DNA of 64,000 nucleotides from Candidatus Promineifilum breve (GCF_900066015.1 NZ_LN890656.1:310001-374000); one strand, 5' to 3'; positions 17,586-26,555 are shown, counted from the first letter of the stretch. Numbers and translations are program-made. The notes: generated by a model from the letters alone, not told the origin.

Positions 17586-19829
17586 ATGAAGAAGAATGCC
17601 TTGAGAATGCTCCTGGCCCTCATCGCCATTTTGGCCCTGACGGTCCTGGTAGCATGCGGTGGCACAACCACCACCGAAACGCCCGAAGAAACCGTGGCGA
17701 CCGAAGTACCGGCCGCCGAAGAACCGGCGGCCGAAGAAGAGCCGGCGGCCGAACTGTCGGGCAAGGTCGGCATCGTATTGCCGACGCAGGATGAGCCGCG
17801 CTGGGAGCAGGACGAGACCCGCTTCCGCGAGGCGCTGGAAGCCGCGGGCTATGAGGTCGAAATCCTCTTCAGCCAGGGCGACTCGGCGCGCGAGCGCCAG
17901 AACGTGGAAGACCTGATCACCCAGGGTATCCAGGTGTTGATCATCACCCCCCACGACGGCACCGCCGCCGCCGCCGCCGCCGAACTGGCGCGCGCCGCGG
18001 ACGTGAGCGTGATCTCCTACGACCGCCTGATCCGCGACACCGAGGCCGTGGACTACTACGTGACCTTCGACAGCATCGCCGTGGGCGCGCAGCAGGCGCA
18101 GTTCCTGGTCGATAACGCCGAAGGCACCGACAACCCGCTGTACCTGTACGCCGGCGCGGCCACCGACAACAACGCCTTCATCTTCTTCGAAGGTGCGTGG
18201 CAGGTGTTGCAGCCGAAGATCGCCGATGGCACGTTCCGCATCGTCAACTCGAGCGAAGCGGTGGCCCTGCAAGACACGGCCGAACTGAGCCGCGAGCAGA
18301 TGGCGACGATCATCGATCAGATCACGACCAACTGGGACTTCAACACGGCCCGTAACCTGGCCGAAGCCAACCTGACCGCCGCCACCGCCGAGGATAAGGG
18401 CGACGTGTTCATCCTGGCCCCCAATGACGGCACGGCCCGCTCCATCGCCGACGTGTTCGCCGCCGACCCCGACGTGACCAGCTTCCTGGTGACCGGGCAG
18501 GACGCCGAGCAGGCTTCGGTGCAGTACATCATCGACGGCCGCCAGTCGATGACCGTCTTCAAGGACGTGCGCACGCTGGTGGATGACGCCATCGCTGCCG
18601 CCGTGGCCCTGCTCGAGGGCGGCGCGCCGGAAGCGTCGGGCGCCTACAACAACGGTGTCATCGACGTGCCCGCCGTGCAGTCGCCGGTGGTCTCGGTTAC
18701 CCAGGCCAACCTGGTCGCAGCCCTGATCGACTCCGGCTACTACAGCGCCGACCTGTTCACCGGCCTCGACGCGCTGGGCGCGGGCGCGGCCGAAGAACCG
18801 GCGGCCGAGCTGACCGGCAAGGTCGGCATCGTGCTGCCGACGCAGGACGAGCCGCGCTGGGAGCAGGACGAAACCCGCTTCCGCGAGGCGCTGGAAGCCG
18901 CCGGCTATGAGGTCGAAATCCTCTTCAGCCAGGGCGACTCGGCGCGCGAGCGCCAGAACGTGGAAGACCTGATCACCCAGGGTATCCAGGTGTTGATCAT
19001 CACCCCCCACGACGGCACCGCCGCCGCCGCCGCCGCTGAACTGGCCCACGAGGCCGGCGTGAGCGTCATCTCCTACGACCGCCTGATCCGCGACACCGAG
19101 GCCGTGGACTACTACGTGACCTTCGACAGCATCGCCGTGGGCGCGCAGCAGGCGCAGTTCCTGGTCGATAACGCCGAAGGGACCGACAACCCGCTGTACC
19201 TGTACGCGGGCGCGGCCACCGACAACAATGCCTTCATCTTCTTCGAAGGTGCGTGGCAGGTGTTGCAGCCGAAGATCGCCGACGGCACGTTCCGCATCGT
19301 GAACTCGAGCGAAGCGGTGGCCCTGCAAGACACGGCCGAACTGAGCCGCGAGCAGATGGCGACGATCATCGACCAGATCACGACCAACTGGGACTTCAAC
19401 ACGGCCCGTAACCTGGCCGAAGCCAACCTGACCGCCGCCGCCGCCGAGGACAAGGGCGACGTGTTCATCCTGGCCCCCAATGACGGCACGGCCCGCTCCA
19501 TCGCCGACGTGTTCGCCGCCGACCCCGACGTGACCAGCTTCCTGGTGACCGGGCAGGACGCCGAGCAGGCTTCGGTGCAGTACATCATCGACGGCCGCCA
19601 GTCGATGACCGTGTTCAAGGACGTGCGCACGCTGGTGGACGACGCCATCGCCGCCGCCGTGGCCCTGTTGTCCGGTGGCGCGCCGGAAGCGTCGGGCGCC
19701 TACAACAACGGTGTCATCGACGTGCCCGCCGTGCAGTCGCCGGTGGTGACCGTGACGGCCGAGAACCTGGTCGAGGCCCTGATCGACTCCGGTTACTACG
19801 CCGCCGACCTGTTCACCGGCTTGCCGTAG
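17586..19829 (+). CDS. chvE: ChvE-type multiple-sugar-binding lipoprotein with two tandem binding domains
   Basis: A lipobox (LTVLVACGG) and an Ala/Glu/Pro-rich tether precede two complete periplasmic-binding-protein domains of the ChvE/multiple-monosaccharide class. They span roughly residues 58-400 and 410-747. Both start GKVGIVLPTQDEPRWEQDE and carry ISYDRLIRDTEAVDYYVTFD, TDNNAFIFFEGA and TGQDAEQASVQYIIDG. The copies are nearly identical at DNA level with a period of 1056 bp (17761 matches 18817). Family members have a single domain of about 330-360 residues, so this is an internal duplication. The gene is followed by the cognate ATPase and permease. It should bind aldose monosaccharides outside the membrane; the exact sugars are not readable. 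Confidence 0.9.
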   Translation: MKKNALRMLLALIAILALTVLVACGGTTTTETPEETVATEVPAAEEPAAEEEPAAELSGKVGIVLPTQDEPRWEQDETRFREALEAAGYEVEILFSQGDSARERQNVEDLITQGIQVLIITPHDGTAAAAAAELARAADVSVISYDRLIRDTEAVDYYVTFDSIAVGAQQAQFLVDNAEGTDNPLYLYAGAATDNNAFIFFEGAWQVLQPKIADGTFRIVNSSEAVALQDTAELSREQMATIIDQITTNWDFNTARNLAEANLTAATAEDKGDVFILAPNDGTARSIADVFAADPDVTSFLVTGQDAEQASVQYIIDGRQSMTVFKDVRTLVDDAIAAAVALLEGGAPEASGAYNNGVIDVPAVQSPVVSVTQANLVAALIDSGYYSADLFTGLDALGAGAAEEPAAELTGKVGIVLPTQDEPRWEQDETRFREALEAAGYEVEILFSQGDSARERQNVEDLITQGIQVLIITPHDGTAAAAAAELAHEAGVSVISYDRLIRDTEAVDYYVTFDSIAVGAQQAQFLVDNAEGTDNPLYLYAGAATDNNAFIFFEGAWQVLQPKIADGTFRIVNSSEAVALQDTAELSREQMATIIDQITTNWDFNTARNLAEANLTAAAAEDKGDVFILAPNDGTARSIADVFAADPDVTSFLVTGQDAEQASVQYIIDGRQSMTVFKDVRTLVDDAIAAAVALLSGGAPEASGAYNNGVIDVPAVQSPVVTVTAENLVEALIDSGYYAADLFTGLP

Positions 19830-19830
19830 T

Positions 19831-19973
19831 CAATTACGAATTACGAATTACGAATTAAGAAATCAGTTCGTAACTCGTAGGTCGTAGCCTGGAATGAGGA
19901 ATTAGGGATTACGAATTACGTATGAGGAGCATGTCTCTGAATTCGTAATTCGTAATTCCTAATTCGTAATTAT
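19831..19973. repeat. ATTACGAATT word palindrome between binding protein and ATPase genes
   Basis: Tandem ATTACGAATT words (19833-19858) are mirrored by AATTCGTAAT words (19940-19971), with a partly repetitive centre. The hairpin lies in the 156-bp gap between binding-protein and ATPase genes. It could cause partial termination or mRNA processing, giving more binding protein than membrane components. Confidence 0.75.
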
Positions 19974-19985
19974 CTTGGAGTTGCA

Positions 19986-21515
19986 ATGAGCGAAAAAGTC
20001 ATACTGGAAATGCGGAACATCTCGAAGGAGTTCCCCGGTGTGAAAGCTCTGGACAACATCAGCTTTCGCGTGAAAGAAGGGGAGATCCACTGCCTGGTGG
20101 GCGAGAACGGCGCGGGCAAATCGACCCTGATGAAAGTCCTGAGCGGCGTCTACCCGCATGGCGATTATAGCGGGGAGATCGTCCTCAACGGGCAACCACA
20201 GCGCTTTAACAACATTCGCGACAGCGAACATGCCGGCATCGGCATCATCTATCAGGAATTGGCCCTCGTGCCGGAGATGACCGTCTACGAAAACATCTTC
20301 CTGGGCAACGAGATCCGCAAGGGCATGCGCGTCGACTGGAACGAAACGGTCAAGCAAGCCACGGCCATCCTGAAAAAAGTGAAGCTCAACGTCAACCCCG
20401 AGGTGAAAATCATCGAGTTGGGCGTGGGCAAGCAGCAATTGGTGGAGATCGCCAAGGCCCTCAGCAAGGACGTGCGCCTGCTCATCCTCGACGAGCCGAC
20501 CTCGGCCCTCAACGAGTCGGACGTGGACAACCTGTTCGACCTGCTGCGCGACCTGAAGGCCAACGGCGTCTCGCTGATCATGATCACCCACAAGCTGCGT
20601 GAGGTGATGGAGATGGCCGACACGGTGACGGTCATCCGCGACGGCAAGAGCATCGCCACGCTCGACGCCAAAAAGGGCGAGATCACCGAGGCGTCGCTCA
20701 TCCGCAACATGGTCGGCCGCGAGATCGACAACATCTATCCCCCCCGCGCCCATAAGCGCTCCGACGAAGTGGTGCTGAGCGTCCACGATTGGGACGTGTA
20801 TGACCCGGCCGTGGAGCGCAAAATCCTCAAGAAGAACTCATTCAATTTGAAAAAGGGCGAAATCGTCGGCTTCTCCGGCCTGATGGGATCGGGGCGCACC
20901 GAGCTGGCCCTCAGCATCTTCGGCAACCCGGCCCACTACAAGATCGAGGGCGATCTGGAAGTGAACGGCAAGAAGCAGCGCTTCGGCCATCCCGAAGAGG
21001 CCATCCAGGCCGGCGTGGCCTACGTGTCCGAAGACCGCAAGCGCAATGGGCTGATCCTCATCCAGGACGTGCGCCAGAACACGACGCTGGCGAACCTGAA
21101 GTCACTGGCCGCCCGGCTGGGGGTCATTGACGCCAACGCCGAGATCAAGGTCGCCAACGAGTACAAGAAGTCGCTCAACATCAAGACGCCGTCGATCCAG
21201 CAGCGCGTCAGCAATCTGAGCGGCGGCAACCAGCAGAAGGTGTCGCTGGCGAAGTGGCTGTTCGTCTCGCCCAATATCCTCATCCTCGATGAGCCGACGC
21301 GGGGCATCGACGTGGGGGCCAAGTTTGAGATCTATACCCTGATGAACCAGTTGGTGGAGCAGGGGTTGAGCATCCTGATGATTTCCTCGGAACTGCCGGA
21401 AGTGCTGGGCATGAGCGACCGCGTCTACGTCATGTCGGTCGGCGAAATTACCGGCGAGTTGGCCGTCGAGGAAGCCAATCAGGAAAAAATCATGCATCTG
21501 GCGACAAGGAATTAG
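19986..21515 (+). CDS. mmsA: Multiple-monosaccharide ABC transporter ATP-binding protein
   Basis: The 509-residue protein contains two ABC ATPase modules, typical of the MmsA/GguA/XylG class. The first has Walker A GENGAGKST (about residues 39-47), a degenerate signature (ELGVGKQQLVEIAKAL) and Walker B LLILDEPTSA. The second has the degenerate P-loop GLMGSGRTEL, the canonical signature LSGGNQQKV and Walker B ILILDEPTRGID. The N-terminus ILEMRNISKEFPGVKALDNI matches GguA-type proteins. It energises sugar import with the adjacent permease, whose ATG follows 9 bp after this stop. TTGGAG precedes the start. Confidence 0.95.
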   Translation: MSEKVILEMRNISKEFPGVKALDNISFRVKEGEIHCLVGENGAGKSTLMKVLSGVYPHGDYSGEIVLNGQPQRFNNIRDSEHAGIGIIYQELALVPEMTVYENIFLGNEIRKGMRVDWNETVKQATAILKKVKLNVNPEVKIIELGVGKQQLVEIAKALSKDVRLLILDEPTSALNESDVDNLFDLLRDLKANGVSLIMITHKLREVMEMADTVTVIRDGKSIATLDAKKGEITEASLIRNMVGREIDNIYPPRAHKRSDEVVLSVHDWDVYDPAVERKILKKNSFNLKKGEIVGFSGLMGSGRTELALSIFGNPAHYKIEGDLEVNGKKQRFGHPEEAIQAGVAYVSEDRKRNGLILIQDVRQNTTLANLKSLAARLGVIDANAEIKVANEYKKSLNIKTPSIQQRVSNLSGGNQQKVSLAKWLFVSPNILILDEPTRGIDVGAKFEIYTLMNQLVEQGLSILMISSELPEVLGMSDRVYVMSVGEITGELAVEEANQEKIMHLATRN

Positions 21516-21524
21516 GAGGCCGGA

Positions 21525-22754
21525 ATGAGCGCTGTTAAAGAACTACCCGCAAAAGGCCCCGCCGGGGCGCCGCCGGCCGGTTTTGCCGGCCAACTATCCC
21601 AGGTTTTGCGCAAGAACATCCGCGATTACGGCATGTTCATCGCCCTGTTTGTCATCTGGATCGCGTTTTATTTTCTGACCGATGATGGCGTTTTCCTTTC
21701 TGCGCGCAATCTGAGTAATTTGCTGAACCAGTTCGGCTACATCGCCGTGCTGGGCATCGGCGTCACGCTGGTCATCGTCATCCGCCACATCGACCTGTCC
21801 ATCGGCTTTCTGGCCGGCTTCATGGGCGCGGTGGCGGCCATCGCCCTGAGCTTCTGGGGGCTGCCGGTGTGGGTGGTCATCCCCGCCGTGCTGCTCATGG
21901 GGGCCATCCTGGGGCTTATTCCGGGCTACATGGTGGCCCAACTGGGCATCCCGGCCTTCGTCGCCACGCTGGCCGGCTTCCTGGTCTATCGCGGGGCCAT
22001 CCTGGTGGTCACCGGCGGCTCGGGCACGATCATCATCGACAACGACGCCTTCAACGCCATCGGCAACGGCTTCATCCCCGACATTCCCGGCGAGCTATGG
22101 CCGGGCAAGCATCTGCTGACGCTGCTGCTGGGCGTGGCGGCGGTCATCCTGTTCATCCGCAACGAGATCAAGAGCCGCCGCACCAAAATGGCCTATGAGT
22201 TCGAGGTGCTGCCGAGCAACATCTTCATCCTGAAGCTGGTCTTCGCCTCGCTCATCATCGCCGCCATCAGTTGGATTCTGGCCAGCTACAACGGCCTGTC
22301 GTGGACGGTGGTCGTGGTGCTCATCGTGCTGGCGATCTACCATTTCGTGACGACGCAGACGGTGCTGGGCCGCCACATCTACGCCGTGGGCGGCAACCCC
22401 GAAGCGGCCGAATTGAGCGGCATCAACGTCAAGCGCATCACCTATCTCATCTTCAGCCAGATGGGCATGTTGGCCGCGCTGTCGGGCATGTTGTTCGCCT
22501 CGCGGCTGCAATCGGCGACGACGACGGCGGGCACGCTGTTCGAGCTGGACGCCATCGCCGCGTCCTACGTGGGTGGTGTGTCGGCCGCGGGCGGCGTGGG
22601 CCGCGTCACGGGCGCGGTCGTCGGCGCGCTGGTCATGGCTTCGCTGACCAGCGGCATGAACCTGATGGGCATCGGCATCAGCTACCAGTACATCGTGCGC
22701 GGTATCGTCCTGGCCCTGGCGGTCATCTTCGACGTCGCGACACGGAACAGATAA
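21525..22754 (+). CDS. mmsB: Multiple-monosaccharide ABC transporter permease
   Basis: This is a 409-residue multispanning membrane protein of the MmsB/GguB (XylH-like) family. Recognisable segments include SARNLSNLLNQFGYIAVLGIGVTLV, cut here to LLNQFGYIAVLGIGVTLVI, then RHIDLSIGFLAGFMGAVAAI, VYRGAILVVTGG, YAVGGNPEAAELSGINVKRI and the C-terminal YVGGVSAAGGVGRVTGAVVG. About ten transmembrane helices are expected, as in the family. GGAGG lies before the ATG. It forms the channel for the sugar bound by the ChvE-like lipoprotein and is driven by the upstream ATPase. Confidence 0.94.
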   Translation: MSAVKELPAKGPAGAPPAGFAGQLSQVLRKNIRDYGMFIALFVIWIAFYFLTDDGVFLSARNLSNLLNQFGYIAVLGIGVTLVIVIRHIDLSIGFLAGFMGAVAAIALSFWGLPVWVVIPAVLLMGAILGLIPGYMVAQLGIPAFVATLAGFLVYRGAILVVTGGSGTIIIDNDAFNAIGNGFIPDIPGELWPGKHLLTLLLGVAAVILFIRNEIKSRRTKMAYEFEVLPSNIFILKLVFASLIIAAISWILASYNGLSWTVVVVLIVLAIYHFVTTQTVLGRHIYAVGGNPEAAELSGINVKRITYLIFSQMGMLAALSGMLFASRLQSATTTAGTLFELDAIAASYVGGVSAAGGVGRVTGAVVGALVMASLTSGMNLMGIGISYQYIVRGIVLALAVIFDVATRNR

Positions 22755-22761
22755 GAAAAGA

Positions 22762-22886
22762 GAATCCACAGATTACACAGATTTCACAGATTTAAAGAGA
22801 GTGAATAGTGGTCAGTGGTCAGTGGGCAGACTGACCACTGACCACTCTACTCTTCAATCTGTGAAATCTGTGTAATCTGTGGATTC
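22762..22886. repeat. Nested double palindrome (CTGTGAAAT outside, GTGGTCA inside)
   Basis: Perfect 31-bp outer arms (22762-22792 and 22856-22886), made of ACACAGATT/TTCACAGATT words, enclose a second perfect 16-bp inverted repeat AGTGGTCAGTGGTCAG (22807-22822) and its complement (22831-22846). The right arm encodes the last residues and stop of the restriction-modification gene. The same two-layer architecture occurs at 62671-62806. Confidence 0.9.
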
Positions 22887-25800
22887 TCCCCTCTTCTCCC
22901 CCGCATCAGGTTTAGATCAAGCAGCCGCTCCAGGATGGCCTCGTCGCTCAACCCATCCGGCCAGCCATAGGCGCGCAACACGGCCGCGTCGAGGGCGCGG
23001 TGGATGTCGTCCAGTTCCCGTATCTCCTCGCGACTGACCCCGCCGCGCGTCTCCTTGTCGAAGGCGGCGCGGTCGAAGGCCGTGCCCTTGTGGTCGCGGT
23101 AGTAGACCAACCCGTTATACAGATTGGTCAAGGTGCGGGCCTTGATCAGCCGGTCGTAGGCCACATCGAGCGTCCCTTTGGCCGGCGGCGGCGGGTTCAG
23201 CCACGCCGCGCGCCACGCCACCAGCTCCCGCGCCCGCCGCGCGATGGCTTCCACAAGCCGCCGCCTGTCTTCCGCCTCTCTGCCCTGCCCACTCTCTTCT
23301 CCCCCCTGCTCCCCCGCTCCCCTGCTCCCCTGCTCTCCTTCCCCCCTGCTCCCCTGCTCCCCCTCAGCCCCCGGCGGCCAGGGGAAGGGGAAAGTCTCGA
23401 AGGTCGTGGTGGGGGTATAGCGCGGGCGGTCTTCGAGCGACGTCCCCATGCGCAGCGCCCACAGTTCGTGCAGCCGGGAGTGGAGGACGCCGAAGAAGTA
23501 GTCGTCGTCGCGGGCGATGGCGATCACGAGATTAGCCGGAAGAATCTCTGGTTCCAGCCAATCAAAAATCCGATGCTTCGCAACCATTGAAGTGCCGATG
23601 TATCTGCTCAGAGGTTTAAGGGCGCTCCTCATTCCCGACCGTGCTTCAGCGTGTAACCACCATTTATCACGGTAGGATGCTCTGCTATTATCCTTACGAA
23701 TTGGATACACATTGTTTTGTACGTAGCTAAATGGGGCTTCGTACTTTCCAGCATCTTCAATGGACATATCAACGCCAAAGTCGACTATCCATACGTCTCG
23801 TGGTCGCCTCGTGATGTCAGTTCCGTTGTAATAGGGTCTAACTACTTTTTGGTTGTTTTCGCTTTCGGCAATCCACTTGCGCGCTAAAGAACCATCAATA
23901 TCAAATGGCCCTGCTGGTGTGACACCCATGAAAGACAAGTGCTGATTTTCCGTTAGTTGCTTTGCTTCACTTACATTGATGGTCGAGGATAGGTCAGAAT
24001 TAATTATAGAAACATTTAACCCATCCAGTGTCTTTGTCGCATTGGTTTCGCTTTTGCCCGCAAATCCAATAATCGACACCCGCACAGCCGCGCCATCCAA
24101 AATCCACGAATTATCACTCCAGGCCATAAAAATATCGCCGGTATCTTTAATGCGATCCAAAACTTTACGGTTCGCGCCGCCACGGATAGAGTTGGTCGCT
24201 AATAAGCCGGCTCGTTTCGCATAGTCTATCTTGATAGCCTCTCGCGCCTTCTCAAACCAGTAGCACACCAAATCCGCCTCGCGCGGTACGCGGCCGTCAT
24301 AGACGCGGAAAACGTCATCCACGTAGGCGTCGCCCAATTCACTACGCAACCGCTTGCCCCCCAAAAACGGCGGATTCCCAATAATCACCTCAGCCGCCGG
24401 CCATTCCGGCTCCACCGGGTGGCCGTCGGCGTCATGGGCCAGGATGGCGTCCATGTGGCGGATGTTGCCCAGCGGCCGCAGCACCGGGTCGTCCATCTCG
24501 GCGAAGCCGTTCTCGTGCCGCCATTGCAGGTAGCCGATCCAGACCGTCACCTGGGCCAGTTCGTGGGCGTATTCGTTGATCTCGATGCCGTACAGTTGGT
24601 GCGGCCCCACCGTCAGCGGAATGTCCGGCAGCCCCCGCCGCGCGGCATGGGTGATGACTTCCTTCTGCAAATCCAGCAGCCGCCGCAGGGCCACGTACAG
24701 AAAGTTGCCGCTGCCGCAGGCGGGATCCAAGACGCGCACCTGGGATAATTCGTGGGCGAATTGTGACAAACGATCGTTTTCTAATGACAAATGACGAATG
24801 ACGAATGACGAATCAAGAGGTTGCTCTTCATTCGTCGTTCGCGGCGGCTCCCCTGCTCCCCTGCCCCCCTGCTCCCCTGCGCCCCCGCCCCCGCCCCCGC
24901 TTCCTCGCCGCACCTCATCCCACCGCCGCTCCAACGGTTCCATCAGCACCGGCTCGACGATCAGTTCGATGTCTTGCCGGCTGGTGTAGTGGGCGCCGAG
25001 TTGGGCGCGCTTGTCCTCGTCGATGACGCGCTCGAAGAGGGTGCCGAAGATGGAGGGATCGACGGCCGACCAATCCTGATCGGCGGCGCGCAAGACCTTG
25101 TGGGCCAGGTCGTGGGGCAGGGCGGGCACGAATTCGTCATCGAACAGCGTGCCGTTGAAATGGCGCACGGCGAACATGCCGAAGTGGCCGCCGTCGCGCA
25201 TGGCGGCGAACAGATTGCGCAGCGGGTGGCGCAGGTCGCTGTAGGCCGTGCCCTGGCCCTTGACGATCTGGGTGAACAGACCGTCGGGCAGCAGCCCCAA
25301 ATCCTCGGCAAACAGGCAGAACAGCAGGCGGATGAGGAAATGGGCGCGCTGTTCGGGGGTGTAGCTCTCGCCGGTCAGCCGTTGGTGCTCCTTCAGCGCC
25401 TCGGCCACGGCCAGGAAGGTATCGGCCGTGGCGCGGGTGATGTTCTCCCGCGTGCGTTCGGGCATGAAGCTGTCGGGGTCAAGGAAGACGCGGCGCAGCA
25501 CATCGACCCCCGGCCCGGCGCCGCCGTTCCCGGCGACGATGTCGTCGAGGGTGACGGTCGTCTTGACCACCGGCCGGTTGGTGAAATTGGAGTAGATGTG
25601 GATGACGCGGGTGTCGCTGGTGATGAGCAGCGGCGGGTTGTTGAGCGCCTCGCGGTAGAGCTGGAGCTGGCGGTAGGCTTTGTCCAGGTCGGCGTGCGGC
25701 CCCTTGTACTCCATGATGAAGTGGTCGCGAAAGTAGACGTCGGCGTAGCCTTTCTGGCCGCCGGCTTTCACGGTCGAAGTCTGGAAGGAGAAGGTCGCGC

Positions 25801-25942
25801 CGGTGGGGTCGTGGCGCGCGCCGTATTCGCTGGGCGTGGCGTGGCCCACCAGCCGGCACAGGTCATCGAAGTGACTGGCATAGAGGGCGGTTTCTTTCTG
25901 CTGTAATTTAGACCATTTGCTGACGAATTCGGCGGGCGACAT
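22847..25942 (-). CDS. MmeI-like fused type II restriction endonuclease/N6-adenine methyltransferase
   Basis: The 1031-residue protein joins an N-terminal nuclease to a gamma-class methyltransferase. The nuclease motif D-X9-EXK (DVYFRDHFIMEYK) matches the spacing known for MmeI-type type IIL enzymes. Methyltransferase motif I is LDPACGSGNFLYVAL (about residue 405) and motif IV is NPPF (about residue 524). A target-recognition region follows (SFMGVTPAGPFDIDG ... RPRYTPTTTFETFPFPW). Such single-chain enzymes cut DNA at a distance and methylate one strand for protection, so no separate subunit is needed. Two low-complexity insertions (residues ~346-389 and ~860-880) are encoded by intergenic-type repeats. 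The C-terminus PQITQISQIEE comes from the flanking palindrome. Confidence 0.88.
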   Translation of the reverse strand: MSPAEFVSKWSKLQQKETALYASHFDDLCRLVGHATPSEYGARHDPTGATFSFQTSTVKAGGQKGYADVYFRDHFIMEYKGPHADLDKAYRQLQLYREALNNPPLLITSDTRVIHIYSNFTNRPVVKTTVTLDDIVAGNGGAGPGVDVLRRVFLDPDSFMPERTRENITRATADTFLAVAEALKEHQRLTGESYTPEQRAHFLIRLLFCLFAEDLGLLPDGLFTQIVKGQGTAYSDLRHPLRNLFAAMRDGGHFGMFAVRHFNGTLFDDEFVPALPHDLAHKVLRAADQDWSAVDPSIFGTLFERVIDEDKRAQLGAHYTSRQDIELIVEPVLMEPLERRWDEVRRGSGGGGGGAGEQGGRGAGEPPRTTNEEQPLDSSFVIRHLSLENDRLSQFAHELSQVRVLDPACGSGNFLYVALRRLLDLQKEVITHAARRGLPDIPLTVGPHQLYGIEINEYAHELAQVTVWIGYLQWRHENGFAEMDDPVLRPLGNIRHMDAILAHDADGHPVEPEWPAAEVIIGNPPFLGGKRLRSELGDAYVDDVFRVYDGRVPREADLVCYWFEKAREAIKIDYAKRAGLLATNSIRGGANRKVLDRIKDTGDIFMAWSDNSWILDGAAVRVSIIGFAGKSETNATKTLDGLNVSIINSDLSSTINVSEAKQLTENQHLSFMGVTPAGPFDIDGSLARKWIAESENNQKVVRPYYNGTDITRRPRDVWIVDFGVDMSIEDAGKYEAPFSYVQNNVYPIRKDNSRASYRDKWWLHAEARSGMRSALKPLSRYIGTSMVAKHRIFDWLEPEILPANLVIAIARDDDYFFGVLHSRLHELWALRMGTSLEDRPRYTPTTTFETFPFPWPPGAEGEQGSRGEGEQGSRGAGEQGGEESGQGREAEDRRRLVEAIARRARELVAWRAAWLNPPPPAKGTLDVAYDRLIKARTLTNLYNGLVYYRDHKGTAFDRAAFDKETRGGVSREEIRELDDIHRALDAAVLRAYGWPDGLSDEAILERLLDLNLMRGRRGENPQITQISQIEE
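23301..23363. repeat. CCCCTGCTC word array inside the restriction-modification gene
   Basis: Tandem CCCCTGCTC/CCCCCTGCTC words lie in frame and encode GEQGSRG/GAGEQGG peptides between the target-recognition region and the C-terminal helices. The same words are intergenic at 17363-17395. Confidence 0.85.
24774..24905. repeat. TGACGAA palindrome plus CCCCTGCTC words inside the restriction-modification gene
   Basis: ATGACGAATGACGAATGACG words (24787-24815) are mirrored by CATTCGTCGTTC (24829-24840) and followed by CCCCTGCTC and CCCCCG words. The array is translated as GSGGGGGGAGEQGG and TTNEEQPLDSSFVIRH just before methyltransferase motif I. Confidence 0.82.
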
Positions 25943-26036
25943 GGGGGGAATTGTAACGCCGGATTTTGATCGGGCGAATGGATGTGGGGCGAGTGGCGGG
26001 TGGCGGGTGGCGCGGTTCGATGGCCCGGCGGGTTCA

Positions 26037-26245
26037 TGCGTTTTGATTATTTGTTCCGGGTAGGTTGCGTTCCACCGGCCCGCCCGAGCCTAAAGGCGTC
26101 GGGCTAGTCCACGGCGCCGGCCGAGGCCGGCTGAAGAGGCGGGCGCGCGGCGCTTCAGGCCCGTTCACGGGCCGTTGTTCACTAGCCCCGCGGCTTTAGC
26201 CCGGGGCGGCGTTGTCGGGTATCTGTTTTAATTTGTCAAAACGCA
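26037..26245. mobile_element. Non-coding MITE-like element X, copy 1
   Basis: This 209-bp element has 10-bp perfect terminal inverted repeats, TGCGTTTTGA (26037-26046) and TCAAAACGCA (26236-26245). Its interior contains hairpins GCGCCGGCCGAGGCCGGC, GGCCCGTTCACGGGCC and CCGCGGCTTTAGCCCGGGGCGG. Related copies in the opposite orientation lie at 45908-46074 and 46103-46310. It encodes no protein. Confidence 0.7.
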
Positions 26246-26299
26246 TAAACCCGCCGCTGGCACACAAAACCGGCTGAAGCCGGTTGCAGAGGGTTGGGC

Positions 26300-26520
26300 C
26301 TCCGGCAGTGCGTTTTTGCGGTTAAACAAAATAATCAAGTGTCGCGTAGGGGTCAGGCAACCGGGATAGATGTTGGTGAGAAACGGTCGGCCTCGTCTCC
26401 CGGTTGCCTGACCCTCTTTAACCTTGACCTAAGAGGGGCGAGGCGGTGGCGAGACAAGGCGCATTGTTTCCACCTATGCCCATCGCCACCGCCTCGCCCC
26501 TACACCGCATTAATTTGTTA
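26300..26520. mobile_element. Non-coding composite hairpin element Y, copy 1
   Basis: Two hairpins lie in series. GGGGTCAGGCAACCGGGA pairs with TCTCCCGGTTGCCTGACCC (26349-26414). GAGGGGCGAGGCGGTGGCGA pairs with TCGCCACCGCCTCGCCCCT (26433-26502). Outer sequence such as ATAATCAAGTGTC and CCGCATTAA is conserved in the inverted copy at 29998-30190. The CCGGCTGAAGCCGG hairpin just upstream (26270-26283) also recurs there. Confidence 0.7.
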
Positions 26521-26555
26521 ATCTTCAACAACCCACCGCGGCCACCGCGGCCCCA

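Noticed and set aside
17511-19328. 605-codon frame antisense to the sugar-binding protein
   Set aside because: It repeats because the sense gene is duplicated; composition is atypical and there is no domain.
17586-19829. Assembly misjoin producing the duplicated binding protein
   Set aside because: It cannot be excluded. However, the two halves differ at scattered sites, have different linkers and stay in frame, so a real duplication is preferred.
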